A DNA stretch of 64,000 nt from Cricetomys ansorgei (lineage: Eukaryota; Chordata; Mammalia; Rodentia; Nesomyidae), in assembly GCA_026225945.1 (NCBI GenBank), contig JAMJFZ010001264.1, forward strand, positions 3,252,501-3,316,500. The letters run 5' to 3'. Shown here piece by piece: positions 31,905 to 41,550 of the stretch (position 1 is its first letter; each line of letters opens with the position of its first letter). A program made the translations under genes and the position numbers. Under the pieces are notes generated by a model. The model worked only from the letters and a program-made list of their open reading frames with translations, searched no databases and was not told the origin of the DNA.

Positions 31905-32590
31905 AGTTTGGGTTTCTATTGTTGTGATAAAATGTCATGCCTAAAACCAGGTTGGTGAAGAAGGGATTTATTTGATGTCTTACTCAGTGTTATATTTCTA
32001 TGAAGAGACACTGTGACTATAGCAAGTCTTATAAAAGAAAGCATTTAATTGGGGCTGTCTTACAACTTCAAAAGTTTAGTCCATTATCATCACGGAGGAA
32101 TGCAGGCAGAGATGGTGCTGGAAAAAGTAGATGAGAGTTCTACATTTGGATCTTCAGGCAGTAGAAAGAGAGAGACCTTGGGCTTCACATAGACTTTTGA
32201 AACCTCAAAGCCCATTCCCAGTGGCACACTTCTTCAAACAAGGTCATGTCTCTCTCTTTTTTATTTATGTATTTATGTATTTATTTATTTATGTACTCAT
32301 TTGTTAGAATTTTTCTTCTCTCATATATTGCATTCCAACACTTGTCTGCCCTATATTCATTTCTCCCAGCTCTCCCCATCTTTCCTAACCCTCAGAACTA
32401 TCCCCTAGCCTCTCAATCCCACCCTGCCTCTCTCCAAGAATGATTAGTCTTTCCAGGGTTACTGTTCAAACAAAGGACATGTCTCTTATTCCTTTCAAAT
32501 AGTGCCACTCTCTGATGACCAAACAGTCAAATTTATAAGCCTGTGGGGTCCATTACCATTCAAACTACATTTGGCTTATATAATCTGGAT
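31905..32590 (+). repeat. Rodent dispersed repeat, split by an L1 insertion
   Basis: Landmarks 'atttctatgaagagacactg', 'catttaattggggctgtctt', 'tagtccattatcatcacgga', 'ggcagagatggtgctgg' and 'aatagtgccactctctgatg' match the family also seen at 61762-62130. The copy is interrupted at 32254-32472 and has an extra related segment at its left end (31920-31985). Confidence 0.65.
32254..32472 (-). mobile_element. Short 5'-truncated LINE-1 3' end, antisense, with target duplication
   Basis: The plus strand starts with a T/ATTT-rich tract (reversed A-tail). The minus strand then reads like an L1 3' end ('gcaatatatgagagaagaaa', 'ggggagagctgggagaaatg'). It is flanked by AAGGTCATGTCTCT (32240-32253) and AAGGACATGTCTCT (32473-32486), 13 of 14 matching. 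It interrupts the surrounding rodent repeat. Confidence 0.8.
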
Positions 32591-32599
32591 CATAGTCTA

Positions 32600-32760
32600 T
32601 TGAAGAAAAACAAGGAAGGAATTCAAACAGGGCAGGAACTTGGTGGCAGGAACAGATGCAGCGGCCATGGAGAGGTGTGCTCACTGGCTTGCCTCTTAGA
32701 GTTTTCTAAACCTGCTTTCATAAAGAACCCGGGGCCACCATCCTAAGGGTAGCACCACCA
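32600..32760 (-). repeat. Rodent LTR-like repeat fragment, antisense
   Basis: 'gatgcagcggccatggagag', 'gtgctcactggcttgcc', 'acccggggccaccatcctaa' is the reverse complement of the type of sequence at about 31580-31680. Confidence 0.5.
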
Positions 32761-32764
32761 CAGA

Positions 32765-33495
32765 ACTGAATGAAAAGAGCAATGGGTCAAATCTGATGTG
32801 TGGGCTGTGGTTTGATCAATCTAGTCACTTCTAGACAAGTATTCATTTGTTTCTAAACTTGTAGTATGTATATTAGTGCTGAGGTTAAGATCTTGGTAAC
32901 TAAATACATCTTCTTACTTACTTAAATATAACTTACTTACTAATTCAAGGACAAATTCTTCAAAATAAAATGATTGATCTAGTGATTATGAGCATAAGAT
33001 CTGTTACATATTGGGGAATCACCTCTGCAAAGGTAGTTTCAAGTTTACATTCTCACAAAGTATATGTTTACATTTATTTCTTTGTGTTCTATGTAGAACA
33101 AGGCATTATCATTGTAGAATAAATTAAGATAAATCAAGATAAATCAAGGATTTCTCTTTTAATCATTTATTTATATTGCATTATAAAAGATCTCCATTTT
33201 AGGAAACAGCTAATTTTACATTTTAAGTTAACATTCTAAAAAATTACTTCAAATCAATGGTTCTGCACTATACATCTGGAGGTCTTTAATAATTTTGCTA
33301 GCTCAAATGTAAGCATAAGCAAGGGTGGGTGCTGGCTGGCTAATAAGAATATATAACATATATAACATGTGACAGGAGATTATTGCTAAGAAGACTGATG
33401 GGTAAATTCTCTGAATGCTTGAGTCGTCGGTTGCATGTTTCTAGAAAAGATGGACAGCTAGTTTAGGTGCTCCATATGACTTATAGTAAATTGTT
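32765..33495. other. Unique AT-rich DNA
   Basis: No feature recognised. Confidence 0.4.
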
Positions 33496-33515
33496 TTTTA
33501 AAAACAAAATTTTGC

Positions 33516-33982
33516 AGTTTCAGACATGGGTTCCATCCTTTGGCATAGAGTTCTGCTTTTCTTTGTCAATGAGGATCTTGCAGGGTGGATAGGCCATAAG
33601 TCGAAGGTTTTATGGCTGGGATGGTGTCCCATTCTCACCACTGGAAGTCTTGCCTGGCCACAGGAGATGGCCTGTTCAGGCTCTTCATCTCCAATTACTA
33701 GGGATCCTTGGTAGGTTCTCCCTCATAGATTCCTGAGAGTTTCCACTACTCTAGGTCTTCCTGGCCTTGTTCTATCCCTGATTGAATATTATCTGGTTGT
33801 GCTGTAACCCTGGGGAGATGGTTCTTTTCTGGAGAGAAGGGGAGTGATTGTGGGTAGTGATGGGGGGATTAAATCAGGGGGAGGTGGGGGGAATTGTGTT
33901 GGGAGGGTGGAGGAAGTAGAGGAGAGGGTTCAGGATGTATTCTATAAGTTCTTCTATGAGTGAAGAAAAAAATAAAAAAAAA
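33516..33982 (+). mobile_element. 5'-inverted (twin-primed) LINE-1 3' UTR insertion
   Basis: A 467-bp insertion in two parts. 33516 to ~33765 is the reverse complement of the L1 3' UTR as seen at about 23080-23310 (for example 'gtggctgggatggtgtctc' type text and 'cacaggagatggtc'). From ~33768 to 33982 it runs in the same direction as 23790-23962 ('ttgtgctgtaaccctggg', 'gttcttttctggagagaa') and ends in an A-rich tail. The flanks 33496-33515 and 33983-34002 agree at 18 of 20 positions, a long target-site duplication. This is the classic product of twin priming during L1 reverse transcription. Confidence 0.88.
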
Positions 33983-34149
33983 TTTTAAAAACCAAATGTT
34001 GCCATTTTTTAAAGACTTTATTTTTACTTTTAAACATCTGTGTTTATATGTAGTCATATGTAGTTCATAATATTTTTTTTTCTTGATGTCCTATTCCCAT
34101 TTCCTTTTAAGCTATTCCAAATTCAATAGGACCTTCCCATAATTTATCT

Positions 34150-34340
34150 TTTTTGTTTGTTTGTGTGGGTTTGTGAACATGAGTATAGGTTTGATGAAGT
34201 CCAGAAAAGGGTGTTGGATACTCTGGATATGGAGTTTAAGGCAGTTTTGAGTCACCCAATCTGAGTGCTGGGAACCAAACCCTGGTTTTCTGCTAGAGCA
34301 TTAAGTGCTCTTTACTATTGAGGCATTTCTCCAGCTTCAA
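34150..34340 (-). repeat. B2/B3 SINE, antisense
   Basis: 'gatgaagtccagaaaagggt', 'tgagtgctgggaaccaaacc', 'attaagtgctctttactatt' and 'catttctccagcttc' follow a reversed B2/B3. Confidence 0.7.
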
Positions 34341-34436
34341 GGAAAATTCTTAGCAATGATCAAGTGTGAAGTATGCTAATAGCTTTAGGCCATTCTGCAA
34401 AGTAAATAAATGGAAATTTAAAAATACAAACAAAGC

Positions 34437-34552
34437 AAGACAGGTGTGGTGGCACATGCTTTTAATCCCAGCACTTTGAAAGCAGTGGCAGGCAGAGCTC
34501 AGTGAAATCAAGACCAGCCTGGTCTATATAGGAAAACCCTGTCTCAGCGTTC
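34437..34552 (+). repeat. B1 SINE, sense
   Basis: 'caggtgtggtggcacatgct', 'tttaatcccagcactttgaa', 'agaccagcctggtctatata' and 'aaaaccctgtctcag' mark a well-kept sense B1. Confidence 0.92.
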
Positions 34553-34606
34553 CCAAATTCCAAATTCAATGGAACCTTCCCATAATTTATCTTTTTTGTT
34601 TGTTTG

Positions 34607-34752
34607 TTTTGTTTTTTCAAGACAGGGTCTCTCTGTTGTAACTCTGGCTGTCCTGGAACTCACTCTGTAGACCAGGCTGGCTCAGAACTCACTGAAATAG
34701 ATCCTCTGCCTCCCAAGTGATGGGATTAAAGGCATGTGCACTATTTCATGGC
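34607..34752 (-). repeat. B1 SINE, antisense
   Basis: 'caagacagggtctctctgtt', 'tggctgtcctggaactcact', 'ctgtagaccaggctggctca', 'tgatgggattaaaggcatgt'. With the B1 at 34437 it forms an inverted B1 pair about 55 bp apart. Confidence 0.92.
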
Positions 34753-34829
34753 TTCTGTAATTTATCTTATGTGTTGCTTCTTTCCCATGAGTAATTATAG
34801 TTCAACAATAATAACTGATGCTTATTATA

Positions 34830-34960
34830 CCTCAAACTATGTGTCAGATTCTTGGGTAGGTACTTTTAGTCATATGCTACTATTTTTATTATTTTAAAGA
34901 TGGAAAAATAGTTTCAGGGGTGCAATTAGCTTGCCCATGACTACATAATAAGTTATATTT
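34830..34960 (+). repeat. MIR SINE fragment
   Basis: 'tttttattattttaaagatg', 'gaaaaatagtttcagggg' and 'agcttgcccatgactacata' follow the MIR core order (bulk 'cccattttacagatgaggaa ... cttgcccaaggtcac'). Confidence 0.6.
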
Positions 34961-37225
34961 ACTCTTCTGTTTCCCTGGTTCATACCTTCAGAGATTAATT
35001 TCTTCTTTGTACGACATAGATCAGTGGACAGTGCTTTCCAAGAGAGTCTATCTTCTTCCTCAGCCTCTGAGGAGCTTTAAGAATTCTTGGTTGAACAGTG
35101 CCTATTTCAAATGGGAGTGATTTTGGGGAGCCACAGGCAAGTGCTCACATTGCCCTTTTGGAACATACTTAGAACATGTATTTCCCCTGAAGGGAAATAT
35201 AGCTACTTAATGGAGTATTTTATTGGATAATAAATTTCTTGAGTTTCTTTCTTTGTGTTGGTGATTTATATAAGTGTGTGTGTATATTATTTTCATACTA
35301 CATAATGAAATGTAGCAATAATAATTATGGCTATAGGTGACATTAATGGATTGCCAACTATTAATGTCCTTACTAAAATGAGTTATTTAAAAATTATGGG
35401 GAAGTAGTGACTGAAAAACAGTACATGCAAATCACCGTATCCTGTACGTAAAAAGTACTTTTAGCCCTGTAGAAATAAATACAGCAAGATACCCACCTTT
35501 GAAGGCTTTAGCAAGAACCAAGAAGGGAAGATCTTGCATTGCCAGGAAGTAGGGTTAGTTTACAGGTGACCTTGCTATGTGAAAGAGGCAGAAGAATAGA
35601 ATACGAATGACTCACATTATGTAACAGGAGTCAGTCTTTCTCTGAGAAGAGGGAGTGTGGCTTGACTAGTGTGTGACTTATGCAATGTAACAACTGTCAG
35701 GTTTCCTCTGACCCTGAGGTGGAAAGGGAGTGAGTATAGCTGTGTTCATGCCATATTGGCAGCCTTCTCTGCTTAGGACCTGGTTATCTATAGGTCCTGG
35801 GTTCTTTAATAGGATGGTTATGAGAAAAGGAACATTGAATATGCCTAAACTGCTTAAAACCCTATGTCTTACAGGGGTTTGGATTCCCATTCTTAACACA
35901 GCTAGATGACATCAGAGGTCAGGTTAATCAAGATTAATTCCACCACTTCTCCAATCCCCCACCCCTTTCTAATTTTTCAGAGTCCTCTGTGTACTTCAGG
36001 CTGGCAATGAATTTAAGGTGTTCTTTCTTTCTTTAGCCTCTGAAGTGCTGGGAATATGAACAGGTATTACAAACCTGTAAGATTTAGTCAAATCTTACAT
36101 CACAAAAGGAGTTTGGATTTTACTTAAAGGACAAAGGGAAGACTTGCAAAGATCTGAGGCTGAACAGTGATGAGAGCTCATTCCACCTTCAAAACGGATC
36201 TTGTAACCTAAGAATAGAGGAGTCAGAAGTAAAAGGTAAAAGCTGCCAGGAGGTTGGTGACATGATGGCTTTAGCCAGACTGTCAACAGTGCCTGTTAGA
36301 AGCACAAAACTCTAAAATAAATGCAGTTATGGAACCTGCAGAAGTTGGTGACAAGATGTGGAAATGAAGTAAGAGATGAGTCAAGTGTAAATCCACAGCT
36401 ATTTTTAGATATGTAGTCTGCCCTTCAAGGTTATGCTTGCTTTTACTAAATTTGAAAACTTGAAACCATATATATATATATGATTATGAAAAAATCCAGA
36501 GTATTATGACTCTTGCTTAGAATTCCATGCATTTGATTTTTCAGTGGCTTTTGTTCAAATGCAATAAAATTGTAATGTGCACCTTGAGTGCATAGTGGGC
36601 CAGATTGTGGGATTGGTTAGAAAACTGCATTGAAAAATGTTCTGCCTCTTCAACCCTTCTGAACACTAGTAATGAAAGTCCTACCCATCCCGATAACTTT
36701 ACATGCACAGAAAGTGTAACAACTCCATGGGAAATATAAATTTTTCATTGGCTAGCAGTCTATAACTGATTTAAATGTAATTACACATGTTCATTTAAGA
36801 ACAATTTCACAGAATCATTTTTATGACCTAAGGCTGCCTTCTTAATAATTGGGTACAGCCAACTTACTACTGTTTGTGTGTGTGTGTATTGGTATCACTC
36901 TTACTGAGCTAATTTAGAAACAGGCTACATGTGGATATAGAAAGGACTTTTGGATTTCATAAATTCCCTGTGCTGACTCAGTGTCAGCATACATGGTGTA
37001 CAGAAAGCCATGATAACCTGTCCTTAAAATAACTTTGTAGACAAAGGAGGAATTTTCATTTAATTCTAAGGAAGCTGCTCCATCAAAACACAATTAACTC
37101 TAGACTTTCTTCCTTAAAGCAGCATGAATAATTCATGGAGTTTAGGCATAATGAGGTTCTAGGATTTGGGATATTCTTAATTGATGTGCAAAGGTTAACT
37201 TCTTCTTTCTTTTTTTTTTTTATTT
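34961..37225. other. Mostly unique DNA
   Basis: No gene recognised. A diverged antisense B1 is likely at 35965-36062 ('cttcaggctggcaatgaatt', 'ctgaagtgctgggaatatga'). Short frames on the minus strand (for example 35678-35899) have no recognisable domain. Confidence 0.4.
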
Positions 37226-37228
37226 AAG

Positions 37229-37294
37229 GAAACAACCTGTTGAGTTGTTTTCTTTGTCAAGACTCAAGTTCCAAGGAGACTCCAATAAAGGAAG
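37229..37294 (+). other. Candidate small exon with consensus splice signals
   Basis: A pyrimidine tract (37201-37220, mostly T) and TTTAAG precede a 66-nt segment that ends GAAG followed by GTAAGG, close to an ideal donor. Two of three frames are open through it, and its length is a multiple of three. I do not recognise the encoded peptide in either frame, and there is no neighbouring exon I can pair with it. It may be a real small exon, a cryptic one, or chance. Confidence 0.25.
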
Positions 37295-37374
37295 GTAAGG
37301 TTGAGACCAAGGACTGTGTCACTTTATGTAGAAAGGGAATGTGTGCACATATAATTTGATATTTGGACTCATGG

Positions 37375-37600
37375 GCAGGAAAGATATTTCAGTGGTTAAA
37401 AGTAGTTAGTGTTTTGTAAAGAACCCTCCAGCTCTCATGTTGGGCAGTTCAAAACCACCTGTAACTCCAGCTCCAGACACACACTTCTGGCCTTCTTGAG
37501 CACATCCAATTCATATGTACACACACACAGACACACACAGACAGACAGACAGACAGACACACACACACACACACGCACGCACAATTAAAAATAAAACTTG
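37375..37600 (+). repeat. B2-like SINE, sense, with (CA)/(CAGA) tail
   Basis: 'ggcaggaaagatatttcagt', 'ggttaaaagtagttagtgtt', 'acctgtaactccagctccag' and a long tail of CA and CAGA units (37519-37582) ending in 'aattaaaaataaaac'. Confidence 0.7.
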
Positions 37601-37959
37601 AACTTGCTCCTTCTTAGTGGCTTTTCTTCCTAAATGTAAGCAGGAGGTTTGACCTTAAGTGATAGAACTCTGAATTAAGGACTGGTTGTAAAGCTTGTGC
37701 TCCTTTCATCTTATGAAACAATAGGATCAACTTGCCACCTGGGAGCCTTTGGTTGGGCTTTATTAGGACTCTGAAATAGCTTTGTATGGCTTCAGTTTTC
37801 TCTGGATAACTCTGTATCTATAGCAGGTGCCTGGATGGTTCAATTTTCTTTGCATGAGAAATCTAGGTTAGTTTCTTTCTTTCTTTTTTCAAGGCTGTTA
37901 ACAGGATAATATTTTATTTATTAAATAAGATGTGCCCTTACTTTTAAACATATGACTAG

Positions 37960-38030
37960 GGGTGCAGCTCAGTGCTAGAGGGCTTGCTAGTGGGACTGAG
38001 AGCTTAGATCCAGTTCCCAGCATGCAGTTG
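37960..38030 (+). repeat. ID-type SINE
   Basis: 'taggggtgcagctcagtgct', 'agagggcttgctagtggg' and 'gatccagttcccagcatgc' match the ID (BC1/tRNA-Ala-related) head with an insertion of a few bases. Confidence 0.65.
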
Positions 38031-39400
38031 AGGGTGGGATGCCATCACCATGCTCATGTTAGTAGCAGTGTAGACTACAGGTGTTTTTTCAGAATTTTTC
38101 TATCTATAATTAATTATTGCTTGTGGGCCTGCAGTTGGACTCACAAGGGGGCTAAATATGCAAACAGAAAGTTCTTCATAGCACAATAGTAGGTGAAGTT
38201 AATTATATCTGTTAATGAATCAGTTAAAATTGTGAGATTTTTTTGGTCTGACAGAATTACATCTCGTTTTGTCATTTGCTCAAAGGAACGATTTTAGTTA
38301 TCTTGCTTTTCTTTTCGTGAAACTTGAATTGAGTCATATAAAAATAAAGTGGAACATTATTCACTTCAAAGCATCAATGAAACAGGTTTCTGGTGCTTTA
38401 TACTGCTTTCTAGTTTATTTATCAAAGCACCTAAATTATACCCAGGGGAAGAAGTTAGAAGCCACCAAAATTGGACTCACCTTCACAGAGGGTAATAAAC
38501 ATACAGGTTCTAAAGTTCTGGCCAGATGAAGTGTGAAGACTGTTAACTATTGAGCTTATTATAGGGTGATTCCTTTTTCCCCAATCACCTACCTAATATT
38601 CTGACAGCTCTTAGGATTGCCTAAGCATGAACTGAATCTGATCAGGGCAAGTATGTGGAAAAACTATTTAAATATGGAATCTAGATTGTACATTCTGAGA
38701 GTGGCATTCCTTTATTAAGGAAGGGGAATCCACTATGTAGTCTTTATCTTTGTTTCTGTGGTACCAACATTAAGTTTTGGGTTAGTTCTGACAGAAATGG
38801 TAAGAAATGTATATCCTGGTATACTCAAAGTAAGACTTCTTTTTGTTTTGTTTTGTTTTGTTTTGCATGGCTGTGGATGCTCAAGTCTCCCTGCTTATGT
38901 CACATTGACTCTATAGATTTGATTTTGTTATTAGGCATAGCCATAATGCCTTATCTTTGCTCAGACATACCATTCATATTATTATATTTTGTTGTCTTTC
39001 TGTTTAACTTTTAGATAATCCATTGTATCAGCTACCTTTGATGTGCCCATACGTGTTTTCCCACCTTGCCTTTTTGTCTCTTGTTCTAGCTCAAAAGGGC
39101 ACTGAGTGAGTTAACTTAACATAGGTTGACATTACCTAGTCCCCTATCCTCCTATCAACCTTTTGCTTCCTGTTCAGGGCTTTCTACTTGAGTACTGCCA
39201 TGCCTCTTAGCTTTACTGTTCCACAGGTAGAAAACTACTGGGAGTTGGTACACATATTTTTTTTAACCTTTTCTCCCAGTGTATATATTGAAATATATAG
39301 TATATTGAAATACTGTCTATTCATCTGACCAGGAATGCATGCAAAGCATGCAAGCAGTCTCTTAGTGGAGGCAAGATCAATGACACATCCATATAGTGGT
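38031..39400. other. Mostly unique DNA with a (GTTTT)n tract
   Basis: Nothing coding recognised. A GTTTT pentamer tract lies at 38840-38865. Confidence 0.45.
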
Positions 39401-39427
39401 TCTTAGTCCTTAAGTATCTCACTCTGG

Positions 39428-39790
39428 TTGTTTTTACTCCTGCTCTCTGAGCATGTGCTCTGTAATAAAATGCTAGGATACAGATGCCAGGTGCTGCTGC
39501 CTAGGGAGACTACATTAAGTACCTGCTCCAGAAGAAGCACCTTATTTACCAAAGGAATTGCAGGACCCAAGTGTTGGTGTAGAGGAGGGGATTTTTGGAT
39601 GTTTGATCTGGGGAAATGTGCAAAATATAAGGCCAAGGGAAGCAGCCTCTTAGCTAGATTCCTCACCAGGCTGAGAGCACCAATGAACCCACCACTGGTG
39701 GTGAGTGAGGTGGGGATAACCCTGCCAGTGAAGTTCATAAAGCTTTCTTTCAGCCTTGGCTCACTAGGCTGCTGTGCAGGTAGAAGCTGA
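39428..39790 (+). other. Unassigned 120-codon frame next to the provirus
   Basis: A plus-strand frame of 120 codons overlaps a minus-strand frame of 111 codons (39403-39738). I recognise no domain in either. Local composition is less AT-rich than its left flank. It might be a fragment of a processed pseudogene or chance; the upstream region has no promoter or splice context that I can defend. Confidence 0.2.
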
Positions 39791-39809
39791 AGCCTTAGTT
39801 ATATGATAG

Positions 39810-40124
39810 TGAGAGGACCAGCACCTGTTAGTGGGCGACACTGACCAAGCCTCTGTGTTTAATGGCAACATTAAATTTAATGGTATACTCGCTTTCCCAG
39901 AAATCTTTGTTTCCTTGTAACAATTAGTGAGCCTATCAAGTGCTTGGGTTCTGACCAATCAAAGAGATCCCCTACTTCCTTTAAATATCCGCAGGGCCTG
40001 CTTTCTGGGTCATCTGCCATCTTGCTACCCTAGCATGCTGGTTTTGCTCTGCAGAATAAAGTTGCCTTTGCTTTTTGCATATGTTGTCTCACTGGTCTTT
40101 GGGGGGCAAATTTCAGACTCAACA
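39810..40124 (+). repeat. 5' LTR of the outer provirus
   Basis: Begins TGAGAGGACCAG and ends ...GACTCAACA. It carries 'ctgaccaatca' (CCAAT-type box), a 'ctttaaatat' TATA-like box, and AATAAA near 40056. Compared with the 3' copy it has a short extra block in the first third ('cattaaatttaatggta'). Confidence 0.92.
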
Positions 40125-40126
40125 TT

Positions 40127-40144
40127 TATAGGTCCCGCCAAGAT
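40127..40144 (+). promoter_or_regulatory. Primer-binding site, tRNA-Gln-like
   Basis: TATAGGTCCCGCCAAGAT lies two bases (TT) after the LTR end. It agrees at 14 of 18 positions with the Gln primer site TGGAGGTCCCACCGAGAT as I remember it. Confidence 0.7.
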
Positions 40145-41184
40145 GGTCCCTGTGGACTCCTGAGCCTGTGGGCACACACAGCAGCCAGTAAGTCAAGTGC
40201 TTTTGTCTCTATCTCTGTTTCTAGTCTGTCTTTGTTGTGTGCGTATTTGTCTGGCCAGTGTTTGTCTTGTGTTTCTGTCTGTTCGTAACTTTTACTGTGC
40301 CAAACATGGGCCTAGCCATCTCCTCTCATGTGCCACGGTGAGTGGCAGCTATGATCTCTTGCCCAGAGGCTCTTTAGCGGACCACTGGCCCGGAAACCAA
40401 GCCGTGCGGTTTGCAGTGCTCGCCCTTCCACTCCGCAGGTCCCCAAACTCCTCAGGTGGCCCTGGAGTCCTGGGGGATAGTGCTCTTGTCTGGTGCTCTG
40501 CCCTGCCCGGGATGGGGACGGCCACGTCCTCTGTTCAAGAGGATCCTGCGGTCAGCGGTGGGGTGTGCGGAGAGGCAGCCACTGTGGCAGGTGATGTACT
40601 GGGCAGACCTCTGGGGCCCACTCCCAGCCAGAGCCACTTCCAGGTGGACCTGGTTTCAGAGAATGCCAGGTAAGCCATGGCTGCTGCAGCCACAACAGGG
40701 GCGGAGTCGGAACTCCATGCCTGGGTCAGGTCAGGCTGGCATCATCACCAGGAGGGCTCTGGGTGGGCTTGTGGCTCCCGTCTGGGCAGGGATAATCAGG
40801 TCCATCAGTCCTTCCTCAAGACTCAGCAGCTCTGGGATCCCAGGTCTGGAGCAGGACTGCTAGAACTTAGAGAGGCTCCATGGATTGCGCTTGGAAGGTC
40901 CCTTTCTCACTACTAATCCCGGGGCCCGGTTTTTTTTTTTCCTTGTGTCTTTCCAGAGAAAGCAGACAAACTGTAAAAAAAGGCAACAAGTCATCTCCGG
41001 AGAAGTCTGATGTTTCTCTGTTCTGTTTTTCCAGGCCTGGTTTTCGATGTTTCTAGAGGTTTGTCTATCTGTGTGTAGATGTGTGGGTAGCTACCAAATT
41101 AAAAAATCTTAAATAAAAAATCTGTAAATAAAATCTTAGAAAAAAAAAAAGACAACATTAAGTTAAATCTTGTCATGCGGTTTG
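40145..41184 (+). other. Leader and 5' internal region of the outer provirus
   Basis: GC- and CpG-rich compared with the flanking DNA. It contains open frames of 158 codons (40197-40673) and 150 codons (40411-40863) in different frames; I see no matrix or capsid motif in them. The right end matches the inner provirus near 42440-42570. Confidence 0.6.
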
Positions 41185-41188
41185 CAAC

Positions 41189-41550
41189 TGAAAAGTCCAA
41201 CACCCCTAGTGGTAAAGGCACTAACCTCCATTTAATGTAAGTACTCATTATAGTACTCACTATCCCATAAACCTCTCTGTTTTCCCAGAACTCCTTGTTG
41301 CCAACAAGCCAATCCAATGTCTGGGTTCTGATGAGTCAAAAAGAGTCCCTGCTCCCTTTTAAAAAGTCTAGCTGGAAGATCCTCGGGGTCATTTTCTCCT
41401 ATTCTGACTTACAGGGTACGTGAGAGATGACCCCAGTGCATTGGATAATAAAAGCCTCATGTTTTTTACATCGATCTGGAGTCTTGGTTCCTTGAGGTCA
41501 TCCCTCGCCCTGAGACCCCAGGTGGGCCCCGAGAAAGGCTAAGAAACTCA
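41189..41550 (+). repeat. 5' LTR of the inner provirus
   Basis: Begins TGAAAAGTCCAAC. It has 'cttttaaaaag' (TATA-like) and AATAAAAG near 41448. By eye about two dozen differences from the 3' LTR over ~333 bp. After 'gagaccccagg' (41520) it no longer matches the 3' LTR, so the right boundary is uncertain (41522-41550). Confidence 0.85.

Noticed and set aside
41521..41540. TGGGCCCCGAGAAAGG as a primer site for the inner provirus
   Set aside because: It matches no tRNA 3' end that I know, and it falls before the expected LTR end judged from the 3' LTR and its CAAC duplication.
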